A stretch of DNA of 64,000 bases, taken from contig NZ_CP107918.1 of NCBI RefSeq assembly GCF_036014195.1, positions 7,192,001 to 7,256,000 of the forward strand, in the 5' to 3' direction. The DNA is from Streptomyces sp. NBC_00442 (GTDB taxonomy: Bacteria; Actinomycetota; Actinomycetes; Streptomycetales; Streptomycetaceae). The notes below the pieces were generated by a model. The model saw only the letters and a list, made by a program, of their open reading frames with translations, made no database searches and was not told where the DNA came from. Within the stretch, counting starts at the first letter, position 1, and the number at the start of each line of letters is the position of its first letter. Below are positions 35,498 through 44,494 of this stretch, in pieces. Both the position numbers and the translations under genes were made by a program.

Positions 35498-36862
35498 TCA
35501 GAGGGCGAACGACTCGTGGTGGATGCGCCGGACCGGCACACCGGCTTCGCGCAGGGCCCGGATCGCGGCCTGCGTCATCCCGGGCGGCCCGCACAGGTAG
35601 ACGTCGTGCGCGGCCAGGTCCGGGACCAGGGCGCTCAGCGCGCGTGCGGTGAGGGGCGAGGAGTATGCGGCGGGTTCGTCGACGACGTAGTGGACGGTGG
35701 CTCGTCGGCGGGCGGCTATGGCATCGAGCTCACCGCGCAGGGCGAGGTCTTCCGGGCGGCGTGCGCGGTAGACGAGCGTCACCTGGCCGGGCAGGGTTTC
35801 GAAGAGCGTGCGCAGAGGGGTGATGCCGACCCCGCCGGCGAGGAGCAGGACCTTGGGAACGGTGCGGCGGTCCGCGGTGAACGAGCCGTAGGGGCCCTCG
35901 GCCCACACCCGGGTGCCGGGCGCCAGGCGTGCGAGGGCCGCGCTGTGTCCGCCCGCCGTTTTCACCGTGATGCGCAGGTGGCCCGGGTGGGCGGGGGCCG
36001 AGAGGGAGTAGGGGTTCGCGGTCCACCACAGCCCGCGGGCCAGGAAGCGCCAGCGCAGGAACTGCCCCGGCGCACCCCCGAGTTCGTCGAGGCGGTGGCC
36101 GGTGAGGTGGACGGAGACGATGCCCGGCGCCTCGGGGTGGACTGCGGCCACCCGCAGACGGTGGCGTAGTCCGCGGCGGACGGGGACGGCGAACCTGTAC
36201 CAGGCGATGAGGGACGCGACCCCGAGGAACAAGGCGTACCAGGCCACTTGGGCGGTTCGGTTTCCCACGAAGTCCGCACCGTTGGACAGCTGGTGCCCGA
36301 AGGTGAGGAAGACCGCGAGGTAGGTCGCGAAGTGCAGGTAGTGCCAGGTTTCGTAACTCATCCTGCGGCGCGCCGCACGGGCCGAGAGGACTCCGGTCAG
36401 CAGGAGGAGCAGGAAGCCGATCGTGCCCTTGAGCAGATCGGGGTAGTCCAGGACGAGCGTGGAGGTCTCGCGCACCACGTTCGTGTGGGAGGTCAGCGAA
36501 GAGCCCCAGATGATCAGCAGGGTGTGGGCGAGGGCGAGGGAGACGGTGCAGCGGCCCCCCAGCGCGTGCCAGCGGGCGAGCCGGTCGGTGCCGACGGTGT
36601 GGTCCAGGAGTGGCACGCGGGCCATCAGGGCCAGAAGGACCGCGCAGGCATAGCCGGCCAGCAGCCCGGTGATGCGGCCCGCGCCGGTGAGCCAGCCCGA
36701 CGGGCCCACGACCGACGATGTGTCGCTCCACCACAGGGCCAGTACCCCCGCTGCACCGGCCCAGATCACCAGCGGCACCAGGTACGGGACGGCGCTGCGG
36801 CGCGCGCGGCGATGACGCAGTCCGCGGCTCGTGGCCGTGGTGGGTGTGAAGGTGGCGGTCAT
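35498..36862 (-). CDS. ferric-reductase-like transmembrane flavoprotein
   Basis: A 454-residue protein. The first half has about six membrane helices with haem-ligand histidines in RWHALGGRCTVSLALAHTLL and SYETWHYLHFATYLAVFLTFGHQL. The second half is a ferredoxin-NADP reductase module: NPYSLSAP (FAD), VLLLAGGVGITPLRTLFE (NAD(P)H) and DVYLCGPPGM. It would move electrons from cytoplasmic NAD(P)H through haem to the outside. First gene of the operon with the FMN-binding protein and ApbE, and divergent from a two-component system. Confidence 0.92.
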   Translation of the reverse strand: MTATFTPTTATSRGLRHRRARRSAVPYLVPLVIWAGAAGVLALWWSDTSSVVGPSGWLTGAGRITGLLAGYACAVLLALMARVPLLDHTVGTDRLARWHALGGRCTVSLALAHTLLIIWGSSLTSHTNVVRETSTLVLDYPDLLKGTIGFLLLLLTGVLSARAARRRMSYETWHYLHFATYLAVFLTFGHQLSNGADFVGNRTAQVAWYALFLGVASLIAWYRFAVPVRRGLRHRLRVAAVHPEAPGIVSVHLTGHRLDELGGAPGQFLRWRFLARGLWWTANPYSLSAPAHPGHLRITVKTAGGHSAALARLAPGTRVWAEGPYGSFTADRRTVPKVLLLAGGVGITPLRTLFETLPGQVTLVYRARRPEDLALRGELDAIAARRRATVHYVVDEPAAYSSPLTARALSALVPDLAAHDVYLCGPPGMTQAAIRALREAGVPVRRIHHESFAL

Positions 36863-36919
36863 GCGACTCCTCCGGATGGGACGCGCTCCGGCGATGGGCG
36901 GCCAGCCTCACAGCCCAAC

Positions 36920-36984
36920 CTCTGAGTAACCTCTGAAACGGCCCCCTCCGATCCCCTCAGCGCTGATTCAGAGGAAACTCAGAG
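36920..36984. promoter_or_regulatory. mirrored operator between the electron-transfer operon and the two-component system
   Basis: CTCTGAGTAACCTCTGAA (36920-36937) and TTCAGAGGAAACTCAGAG (36967-36984) are reverse complements except for the two central bases. Each half itself contains TCTGA/TCAGA repeats 11 bp apart, the spacing used by OmpR-family dimers. One pair faces each divergent gene, which suggests that the adjacent response regulator controls both transcripts. Confidence 0.7.
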
Positions 36985-37032
36985 ACTCGGCCCGCCCCGC
37001 CCCGGTACGCATCGGGAGATGCTGAAGGAACC

Positions 37033-37767
37033 ATGGACGAACCACACACCACCCCGCTGTTGCACCGCCCGGACGGAGAGCCCGTGCGGATCCTCGTCGT
37101 CGACGACGAACCCGACGTCACGGACGTCCTGTCCGGAGTCATGGCCGGCGAGGGCTGGCAGGTCCGGACCGCGGCCGACGGCACGACCGCCCTCGCCACC
37201 GCACGCGACTTCCGGCCCGACGCGGTGGTCCTGGACTGGATGCTGCCCGACCTCGACGGTCTGCAGATCCTGCGCGCACTGCGCCGCGAAGCACCGCAGG
37301 TGTGCGTGCTGTTCCTCACCGCCCGCGACGCCGTGGAGGACCGCATCGCAGGGATCACCGCGGGCGGCGACGACTACGTCACCAAGCCGTACAGCCTGGA
37401 GGAGGTACTGGCCCGGCTGCGGGGGCTGCTGCGGCGGGCCGGGATGACAGCGGAGCCGGGTGCCGACAGGATCACCGTCGGGGACCTCACGATGGACGAG
37501 GAGGCCAGAGAGGTGCGGCGTGGCGGAGTCGCGGTCGATCTGTCGCGCACCGAGTTCGAGCTCCTGCGGTTCCTGATGCGCAACCCCCGCCGGGTCCTGT
37601 CCAAGGCGCAGATCCTCGACCGGGTCTGGGCGTACGACTTCGGCGGACGCGCCCACGTCGTGGAGCTGTACATCAGCTACCTGCGCAAGAAGATCGACGC
37701 CGGACGCACGCCGATGATCCACACGGTGCGCGGGGTCGGCTACGTGCTCAAGCCGGACTCGCCGTGA
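37033..37767 (+). CDS. OmpR-family response regulator
   Basis: A 244-residue regulator. The receiver (residues ~18-130) shows ILVVDDEPD, phospho-acceptor Asp in VVLDWMLPDLDG, LFLTARDAVED and YVTKPYSLEEV. A winged-helix output domain follows (SRTEFELLRFLMRNPRRVLSKAQILDRVWAYDF ... VELYISYLRKKID). Its stop overlaps the kinase GTG by four bases. It diverges from the flavin electron-transfer operon and very likely binds the mirrored repeats at 36920-36984. Confidence 0.95.
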   Translation: MDEPHTTPLLHRPDGEPVRILVVDDEPDVTDVLSGVMAGEGWQVRTAADGTTALATARDFRPDAVVLDWMLPDLDGLQILRALRREAPQVCVLFLTARDAVEDRIAGITAGGDDYVTKPYSLEEVLARLRGLLRRAGMTAEPGADRITVGDLTMDEEAREVRRGGVAVDLSRTEFELLRFLMRNPRRVLSKAQILDRVWAYDFGGRAHVVELYISYLRKKIDAGRTPMIHTVRGVGYVLKPDSP

Positions 37768-39188
37768 AACGCCCCCTGCCCCGCACCCTGCGCGGCCAGC
37801 TCACCGCCGGACTCGTCACCCTGCTCGCCCTCGCCTGCCTCGCGGTCGGCATCACCACGGCCCTCGCCCTGCGCGGCTTCCTGGTGGGGCGCCTCGACGA
37901 ACAGCTCGCCGCCTCCGGCGGCCGGTTCGCCGCCAGTCTCGAACACGAGGCCAGGCCCGACGCCGACAACCGCCCCGACACCCGGGGCCAGGCCGAACGG
38001 ACCTTCGGCGCCCGCCTGCTGAACGGCACCACCACCCAGGCAGCGGTGGTCCACGACGCCACCGACCGCACGGTCCGCCTGACCTCCGGGGACCGCCGCG
38101 CACTGGCCGGCGTCCCCGTGGACGGAAACGGGCACAGCATCCGCCTCTCCACTCTGGGCAAGTACCGGGTCACGGCGGTCGACGGTGACGACCAGGACGT
38201 CATGATCACCGGCTTGCCCCTGCACCCGGTGGAGGAGACCGTGCACCGCCTCGAAGCCGTCGAGGCCGTACTCTTCGGCGCGGCACTCCTGGCCACCGGC
38301 ATCGCGGGGGCCCTGTGGGTACGGATCTCGTTGCGCCCCCTCCAGAAGGTCACCGCACGGGCGGCGGAAGTGGCCCGACTGCCGCTCGCCAGTGGCGAGA
38401 TCGCCATGCCGGGACCGCTGCCCGACACCGATCCCCGCACCGAGGTCGGACAGCTCGGCACCGCCCTCAACCACATGCTGGGCCACGTCGAGGACGCCCT
38501 CACCCGACGCCACGCGAGCGAGGAGAGGCTCCGCCACTTCGCCGCCGACGCCAGCCACGAGCTGCGCACCCCCGTGGCCAACATTCGCGGCCACGCCGAA
38601 CTCGCCCTGCGCCACCGCGGAGCCGTGCCCGCCGAGGTGCGTCACGCGCTGGAACGCATCGGCGGCGAATCGCAACGGATGACCCGGCTCGTCGACGACC
38701 TGCTGCTCCTCGCGCGCCTGGATGCCGGACGCCCCCTCGAACACGAGCCCGTCGATCTGACCCTGCTGATCCTGAACGCGACCGACGACGCGCGCGCCGC
38801 CGGCCCCGGTCACCGCTGGCTCCTCGACCTGCCCGAAGAACCGGTCACCGTCACCGGCGACGCCCACCGCCTCCAGCAGGCCATCGGCAACCTCCTCGCC
38901 AACGCCCGCACCCACACCCCGCCCGGCACCGACGTGACCATCACCCTGGCCACCGACGAGCGGGGCGTCCGGGTGGACGTGTCCGACAACGGCCCCGGCA
39001 TCCCCGAAGAACTCCAGCCCGAGGTCTTCGGCCGCTTCGTCCGCGCCGACCACGCACGCTCCCGCAGTACGGGAAGCACCGGCCTCGGTCTCGCCATCGT
39101 CCACGCCGTGGTCACCGCCCACGCCGGAACCGCCACCGTCACCAGCCGTCCTGGACGGACCACCTTCCGGATCACACTGCCCGGCTGA
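37764..39188 (+). CDS. membrane sensor histidine kinase
   Basis: A 474-residue kinase partner of the regulator it overlaps. Two membrane helices (~residues 14-34 and ~170-192) flank a ~135-residue extracytoplasmic sensor domain of unknown ligand. HAMP, HisKA (ADASHELRTPVANIRGHAEL, phospho-acceptor His) and HATPase (NLLANARTH, DNGPGIPEEL, GSTGLGLAIV) follow. Given its neighbour, the signal may be redox state or metal availability outside the cell. Confidence 0.94.
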   Translation: MKRPLPRTLRGQLTAGLVTLLALACLAVGITTALALRGFLVGRLDEQLAASGGRFAASLEHEARPDADNRPDTRGQAERTFGARLLNGTTTQAAVVHDATDRTVRLTSGDRRALAGVPVDGNGHSIRLSTLGKYRVTAVDGDDQDVMITGLPLHPVEETVHRLEAVEAVLFGAALLATGIAGALWVRISLRPLQKVTARAAEVARLPLASGEIAMPGPLPDTDPRTEVGQLGTALNHMLGHVEDALTRRHASEERLRHFAADASHELRTPVANIRGHAELALRHRGAVPAEVRHALERIGGESQRMTRLVDDLLLLARLDAGRPLEHEPVDLTLLILNATDDARAAGPGHRWLLDLPEEPVTVTGDAHRLQQAIGNLLANARTHTPPGTDVTITLATDERGVRVDVSDNGPGIPEELQPEVFGRFVRADHARSRSTGSTGLGLAIVHAVVTAHAGTATVTSRPGRTTFRITLPG

Positions 39189-39229
39189 CACGGGGGCGGC
39201 GAATGACCGGTCACACCTGGACCGTTGGC

Positions 39230-39257
39230 GCCGACGGCCACCCGATGCGGCGTCGGC
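39230..39257. terminator. possible terminator between kinase and PPDK genes
   Basis: GCCGACG / CGTCGGC with a 14-base loop, followed on the plus strand by CGCTCTTTT. It lies between two convergent genes. The stem is short, so confidence is moderate. Confidence 0.4.
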
Positions 39258-39265
39258 CGCTCTTT

Positions 39266-41923
39266 TCACGTGGCGGCCAGGGCGGCCCTGCCGGCTTCGA
39301 GCCGCGCCGACGGAACGCGGAACGGCGAGCAGGAGACGTAGTCGATCCCGGCGCGGTGGAAGAAGTGGACGGAGGCGGGTTCGCCGCCGTGTTCACCGCA
39401 TACGCCCATCGTCAGGTGCGCTTTGGCGGCTCGGCCTTCCCGCACGGCGATGGTGACCAGCCTGCCGACGCCCTCTTCGTCGAGGGTCTCGAACGGTGAA
39501 CCGGTGAAGAGTCCCGTGTCCGGACAGCCGGGGAAGGACGACGCCTCCGCGTCGTCGCGCGAGAGGCCCCACGTCGTCCGGGTCAGGCCGTTCGTGCCGA
39601 AGGAGAAGAAGTCGGCGTGTCGTGCGATGCGGCCGGCCGTGAGAGCCGCACGCGGTAGCTCGATCATGGTGCCGATCGGGCACCGGACGGCCTGCCCCGT
39701 CTCGGCGGCCACCTGGGCCAGCACCTGTTCCGCCTCGGCTCGTACGAGGCGCAGTTCCTCGACGGCTCCGACGAGCGGGATCATGATCTCGGCTCGCGGA
39801 CTGCCCCCGTCCCGCATCCGCTGGGCGACGGCCTCCGCGATCGCCCGCACCTGCACGGCCACCAGGCCCGGCACCGCCAGGGCTAGGCGCACGCCGCGCA
39901 TACCGGGCATGGCGTTGCGCTCGTGCATGCGCTCCACAGCGGCCAGGAGCCGGACATCGCGCGGGTCGGGGGGCGTGGCGGTGGCGACGCGGACGGCGAG
40001 CTCCGTGCGGTCGGGGAGGAACTCGTGGAGGGGCGGATCCAGCAGCCGGATCGTCACTGGCAATCCGTCCATCGCGGCCAGGATCGCCGTGAAGTCCGAT
40101 CGCTGCGGTGGCAGCAGGTCGGCCAGCGCCTCCTCGCGTGCCGATTCCCCGTCGGCCAGGATCATCGCCTCGATCAGAGCTTTGCGTTCGCCGAGGAACA
40201 TGTGCTCCGTGCGGCACAGCCCGATGCCCTGAGCGCCGAGGCGGCGGGCCCGCGCCGCGTCCTCGGGTGTGTCGGCATTGGCCCGTACGTCGAGGCGGCG
40301 GACCACGTCGGCATGGGACAGCGCGCGCAGTACGGCTTCGGACAGCGGCCCCGACTGCTCTCCCGTCTCGAGAGCCCGGCCGACGTCGGAGGCGGCGAGG
40401 GGCAGGGCGCCCAGGTGGACCGTTCCTGCGGTGCCGTCCACCGAGACCGTGTCCCCCTCGTGGACCAGGACCCCGGAACCGGTGGTCAGGCGGCGGCCCT
40501 CCTGGTCGACGACCAGGGACGCGGCTCCGCAGACACACACCCTGCCCATGCCGCGGGCGACGGCGGCGGCATGGCTGGTCCTGCCGCCGCGGGTGGTGAG
40601 GACGGCCTGCGCGGCGATCATGCCGGGGAGGTCGTCGGGAGTTGTCTCCTTGCGTACGAGGACGGCGGGCTCTCCCGCCGCCGCGCGACGGACCGCGGTC
40701 GCGGAGTCGAAGACGACGGCGCCCACGGCCGCGCCCGGTGAGGCGGCGATCCCCGTCGCGAGCGGCGCGTTGTCCGCGTCGGTGGCGAAGCGCGGGAAGA
40801 GCAGACGCGTGAGGTGTGCGCCGTTCACGCGCGACAGTGCCTCGCGGCGGTCGATGAGCCCCTCGTCCAGCAGGTCGTACGCGATTCGGAATGCGGCCTC
40901 GGCGGTCCGCTTGCCGATACGGGTCTGGAGGATCCACAGCTTGCCGCGCTCCAGGGTGAACTCCACGTCGCACAGATCCTGGTAGTGACGCTCCAACGTC
41001 CGCAGATGATCGCTGAGTTCGATGTAGGAGCGCGGGGCCAGACGCTTCAGTTCGGCCAGCGGCACGGCGTCGCGGACGCCCGAGACGACATCCTCGCCCT
41101 GGGCGTCGGGCAGGTAGTCGCCGTAGAGACCCCGCTCGCCGGTGGCCGGATCGCGAGTGAAGGCGACGCCGGTGCCGGAGTTCACGCCGAGGTTGCCGAA
41201 GACCATCGCCTGGATGGTCACGGCGGTGCCGAGGTCATCGGGAATGTGGTCCCCTCGGCGGTGGATCCGCGCGCGCTCACCGTTCCAGGATGCGAACACG
41301 GCACGGATGGCGCGGTGCAGTTGGTCGACGGGATCCTGGGGGAACCGCTCACCGCTCTCCCGATGGATGATGGCCTTGAACTTCTCGGTGAGCAGGATGA
41401 GATCGACGGTGGCCAGTTCGTTGTCCTCGGTGGCGCCGCGCGCTGCCTTGAGACCGGTGATGGTCCGCTCGAAGAGTCCGGAGTCGACGCCCATGACCGT
41501 CTGGCCGAACATCTGGACGAGCCGGCGGTAGGAGTCCCAGGCGAGGCGCTCCTGCCCCGTGGCCTTGGCCAGCCCGGTGACGGTGGCGTCGCACAGACCG
41601 ATGTCGAGGATCGTCTCCATCATTCCCGGCATGCAATAGCGCCCGCCGGAGCGCACCGAGAGCAGGAGCGGGTCGTCGGTCCGGCCGAGGCCGCGTCCGG
41701 CCGTCCTCTCCAGGGCGGCCAGTGCGCGAGCGACCTCGGTACCCAGCTCGGGCGGTTCGGTTCCGGTGGTCAGGAAGGCCCGGCAGGCCCTGGTCGTCAC
41801 CGTGAACCCGGGCGGGACGGGCAGTCCCAGGCGGGTCATCTCCGCGAGGCCGGCGCCTTTGCCGCCGAGCAGGTCGGCCATCTCCCGGTTGCCTTCGGCG
41901 AACTCGTAGACGTAATGGTTCAT
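39266..41923 (-). CDS. ppdK: pyruvate, phosphate dikinase
   Basis: An 885-residue enzyme interconverting pyruvate + ATP + Pi with PEP + AMP + PPi. The nucleotide-binding N-terminus starts YVYEFAEGNREMADLLGGKGAGLAEM. The swivelling domain has the phospho-His in TTRGGRTSHAAAVARGMG. The C-terminal PEP/pyruvate barrel has RTEHMF and the catalytic Cys in MGVCGEHGGEP. Length matches the family. The ATG is 177 bp downstream of the GH65 gene; that gap holds a palindrome and a DevR-like box, so it has its own promoter. It fits PPi-linked energy conservation in the dormancy island. Confidence 0.96.
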   Translation of the reverse strand: MNHYVYEFAEGNREMADLLGGKGAGLAEMTRLGLPVPPGFTVTTRACRAFLTTGTEPPELGTEVARALAALERTAGRGLGRTDDPLLLSVRSGGRYCMPGMMETILDIGLCDATVTGLAKATGQERLAWDSYRRLVQMFGQTVMGVDSGLFERTITGLKAARGATEDNELATVDLILLTEKFKAIIHRESGERFPQDPVDQLHRAIRAVFASWNGERARIHRRGDHIPDDLGTAVTIQAMVFGNLGVNSGTGVAFTRDPATGERGLYGDYLPDAQGEDVVSGVRDAVPLAELKRLAPRSYIELSDHLRTLERHYQDLCDVEFTLERGKLWILQTRIGKRTAEAAFRIAYDLLDEGLIDRREALSRVNGAHLTRLLFPRFATDADNAPLATGIAASPGAAVGAVVFDSATAVRRAAAGEPAVLVRKETTPDDLPGMIAAQAVLTTRGGRTSHAAAVARGMGRVCVCGAASLVVDQEGRRLTTGSGVLVHEGDTVSVDGTAGTVHLGALPLAASDVGRALETGEQSGPLSEAVLRALSHADVVRRLDVRANADTPEDAARARRLGAQGIGLCRTEHMFLGERKALIEAMILADGESAREEALADLLPPQRSDFTAILAAMDGLPVTIRLLDPPLHEFLPDRTELAVRVATATPPDPRDVRLLAAVERMHERNAMPGMRGVRLALAVPGLVAVQVRAIAEAVAQRMRDGGSPRAEIMIPLVGAVEELRLVRAEAEQVLAQVAAETGQAVRCPIGTMIELPRAALTAGRIARHADFFSFGTNGLTRTTWGLSRDDAEASSFPGCPDTGLFTGSPFETLDEEGVGRLVTIAVREGRAAKAHLTMGVCGEHGGEPASVHFFHRAGIDYVSCSPFRVPSARLEAGRAALAAT

Positions 41924-42018
41924 GACCGTCCTCTCAGGCGTGCGCATGGCATCGGGCGTGGGCCCCGGCAGCGGTCGGCCGGTGTGCACGTGCGGCTCCG
42001 GCTTCCGCGTCAGGGATG

Positions 42019-42076
42019 TCGCGAGATCTCGCGAGGGAGGGGCCGCAGGGGGTATTCGACGGGTCCGTACGGCCCT
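42019..42076. promoter_or_regulatory. PPDK promoter region: 16-bp palindrome and DevR-like box
   Basis: TCGCGAGATCTCGCGA (42019-42034) is a perfect 16-bp palindrome. GGGTCCGTACGGCCC (42061-42075) follows at 27 bp and resembles the GGGGCC-GTAC-GGCCCC boxes seen elsewhere in the island, with one substitution in the left arm. Both lie 100-150 bp upstream of the PPDK start. Confidence 0.5.
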
Positions 42077-42100
42077 GCCGGCCGCGCGGCGGGGGCGTGG

Positions 42101-44494
42101 TCAGCCGGACCGCGGCGCTGTGCGCTCCGGGAGGGCCAGCTCGCAGTTCTCTCCGGGGGCGACGGAAACGGTCCGGTCCGGCAATTCGATGGCGATCGGA
42201 GCCCGGTCGGACGCGGGAACGTGCACATGCAGCTGTCCCGGCCGCAGCTGAAGCCGTACGCCCCAGTGACCCTGGTAGCGGATCGTGAAGCCGTACTCGG
42301 ACAGCTCGGGCAGCGGCACGGGGTCCAGCCGCAGCGCGCCGCCGTGGGGCTCCAGACCGGTCAGTCCGCGCTGGACCAGGTCGAGGGTGCCCGCCATGGC
42401 TCCCAGATGAATGCCCTCGCCCGTGGTGCCGCCCTGTACATCGGCCACATCGCCGTTGAGTGCTTCGTGCACGTACGCCCACGCGTCGGACCGTTTGGCC
42501 CTCGACAGCACCCACCCGTGCACGAGACCGCTGAGGGTGGAACCGTGGCTGGTGCGGTGCAGGTAGTAGTCGACCGTGCGGCTCCACGTCTCGTCGTCCA
42601 GCCGGTGACCGAGCCGTGTGAAGAGGCCGCGCAGCTCGGCGGGGGAGAAGAGGTAGCCGAGCATCAGCACGTCCGCCTGCTTGGACGCCTGGTAGCGGTT
42701 GACCGTGTCTCCCTCGGCCTCAAGGATCCGGTCCAGCCTGCGGATGTCCCCGTACCGGGTGCGGTAGCGGTCCCAGTCCAGCGGGGCGAGGTCCGCGTAG
42801 CCCTCGAACTGGCTGATCACTCCGGAGTGGAAGGGGACGTACAGCTTCCGCGAGATCTCCTCCCACTGGGACGGAGCATCCCGGTCGAGGCCGATGCGTT
42901 CGGTGAGCTCGCGCCTGCACGGTTCGGGCAGGGTGCCCAGGAGCTCCACGGCACGCGCCAGCACCCAGGCGGCGGTGACGTTCGTGTACGCGTTGTCGTC
43001 GAGGCCCGGTTCCTTCACGTCGGGATAGCTGTCGTGGTACTCGTCGGGGCCGACCACACCCCGGATGCGATAGCGGCCGAGCCCTTCGTCGTAGGTGGCG
43101 GAACCGGCCCAGAAACGGGCGATCTCGACGAGCGTCTCGGCGCCCTTGGTGTGCAGGAACTCCGTGTCGCCACTGGCTTCCCCATAGCGCCAGATGTTGT
43201 ACGCGACGGCCGAGCCGACGTGGTGCTGCAACCGCGAGTGGTCGGGCAGCCAGCGTCCGGAGCGAGGATTGAGATGCATCTCCTGGGTCTCCTCGCGGCC
43301 GTCGCTGCCGCTCTGCCAGGGATACATCGCACCGGGCCTGCCGATCTCCCGTGCGGCGTCGCGTGCCGCCCCCAGGCGACGGTGGCGATAGGTGAGCAGG
43401 GCCCGGGACACCTCGGGGAAGTGCAGGTTGAGATAGGGCAGCACGAACAGTTCGTCCCAGAAGACGTGGCCCCGGTACGCCTCGCCGTGCAGGCCTCGCG
43501 CCGGTACCCCGACGTCCAGCTCGGCGGTGTGCGGCGACAGAGTCTGCAGGACGTGGAAGAGATGCAGCCGCAGAATGTGTCCCGCTTCCCCCGGAACGGT
43601 CAACTCGGCCTTCTGCCACAGGTGTTGCCAGGCCAGTCGGTGCGAACTCAGCAGGGCGGGGAATTTTCGGGCACGCGCCACCCGGTCGACGGCCGCGTCG
43701 CGCGGATCGCCGATCGCGGGATCGCGCGAGGTGTGCAGGGAGACGGTCTTGTCGACCGTGACCGGCCGGCCGTGCATCAGGTGCAGGCCGATGCGCTGGA
43801 CGGCCCTGCGTGCCTCGGTGAGAACCCGCACGGACGCTCCGGGCGCGGTCGTGCGTTGTGCCACGCCGACGCGGATCCCGGATGTACTGGTACGGCAGCG
43901 CAGCCAGACAGTTTCGGGGTGCGCGATACCGGTCTCGACCTGCGTCAGGTGCGAGGCGTTCAGTTCTCGGTAGCGCTCGACACCGGAATTGGTGACCGAT
44001 GCGTCGAGGGCGGACTCCACCTCCAGCTCACCGGACCAGCCCTCGGCGGTGAACTCCGTTCGCAGCGCGGCGAGATGAGGATCGGCCATGTGCACCAGAC
44101 GGAGCTGCCGCACGTGCAGGGTCCGGCCCTCCTCGACGAGGTAACGGGACTCGCGCTCGAGCACGCCCGCCCGGAGGTTGAGCGACTGGCGGTGCGACAG
44201 GAGCGCCTCGGTGTCCGGAGTGAACCATGCCCCGCCCGGTAGCCGGAAGCGCAGCGGCAGCCAGTTGGGCAGGTTGACCAGATCCTCGTTCTCGACCTCC
44301 CGGCCGGCCACCGTGGAGGTCAGGCGGTTGTAACAGCCCGCCGCGTAGGTTCCGGGATAGTGCACGGTGTCGGCCGTGCACTCCGGGAGCGCGCCGCGCG
44401 TGGCGAAGTAGCCGTTGCCCAGGGTGCACAGCGACTCCCGCAGGCGCTCCTGGCCGGGGTCGTAGCCCTCGTACGGCCATACCGGGTCCGTCAT
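42101..44494 (-). CDS. glycoside hydrolase family 65 (disaccharide phosphorylase)
   Basis: A 797-residue cytoplasmic enzyme. The N-terminal beta-sandwich starts EGYDPGQERLRESLCTLGNGYFATRGA. The (alpha/alpha)6 barrel has RGHVFWDELFVLP, AMYPWQSGSDGREETQ, the general-acid Glu in VVGPDEYHD and YQASKQADVLMLGY. The family includes maltose, trehalose and kojibiose phosphorylases, which release beta-glucose 1-phosphate. It is overlapped by four bases with a beta-phosphoglucomutase-like gene, which supports phosphorolysis and not hydrolysis. The exact disaccharide cannot be told. Confidence 0.92.
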   Translation of the reverse strand: MTDPVWPYEGYDPGQERLRESLCTLGNGYFATRGALPECTADTVHYPGTYAAGCYNRLTSTVAGREVENEDLVNLPNWLPLRFRLPGGAWFTPDTEALLSHRQSLNLRAGVLERESRYLVEEGRTLHVRQLRLVHMADPHLAALRTEFTAEGWSGELEVESALDASVTNSGVERYRELNASHLTQVETGIAHPETVWLRCRTSTSGIRVGVAQRTTAPGASVRVLTEARRAVQRIGLHLMHGRPVTVDKTVSLHTSRDPAIGDPRDAAVDRVARARKFPALLSSHRLAWQHLWQKAELTVPGEAGHILRLHLFHVLQTLSPHTAELDVGVPARGLHGEAYRGHVFWDELFVLPYLNLHFPEVSRALLTYRHRRLGAARDAAREIGRPGAMYPWQSGSDGREETQEMHLNPRSGRWLPDHSRLQHHVGSAVAYNIWRYGEASGDTEFLHTKGAETLVEIARFWAGSATYDEGLGRYRIRGVVGPDEYHDSYPDVKEPGLDDNAYTNVTAAWVLARAVELLGTLPEPCRRELTERIGLDRDAPSQWEEISRKLYVPFHSGVISQFEGYADLAPLDWDRYRTRYGDIRRLDRILEAEGDTVNRYQASKQADVLMLGYLFSPAELRGLFTRLGHRLDDETWSRTVDYYLHRTSHGSTLSGLVHGWVLSRAKRSDAWAYVHEALNGDVADVQGGTTGEGIHLGAMAGTLDLVQRGLTGLEPHGGALRLDPVPLPELSEYGFTIRYQGHWGVRLQLRPGQLHVHVPASDRAPIAIELPDRTVSVAPGENCELALPERTAPRSG

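Noticed and set aside
40814-44242. A plus-strand frame of over 1100 codons opposite PPDK and GH65
   Set aside because: Codon-position shadow in GC-rich DNA; the minus-strand genes have full family motifs and coupled starts.
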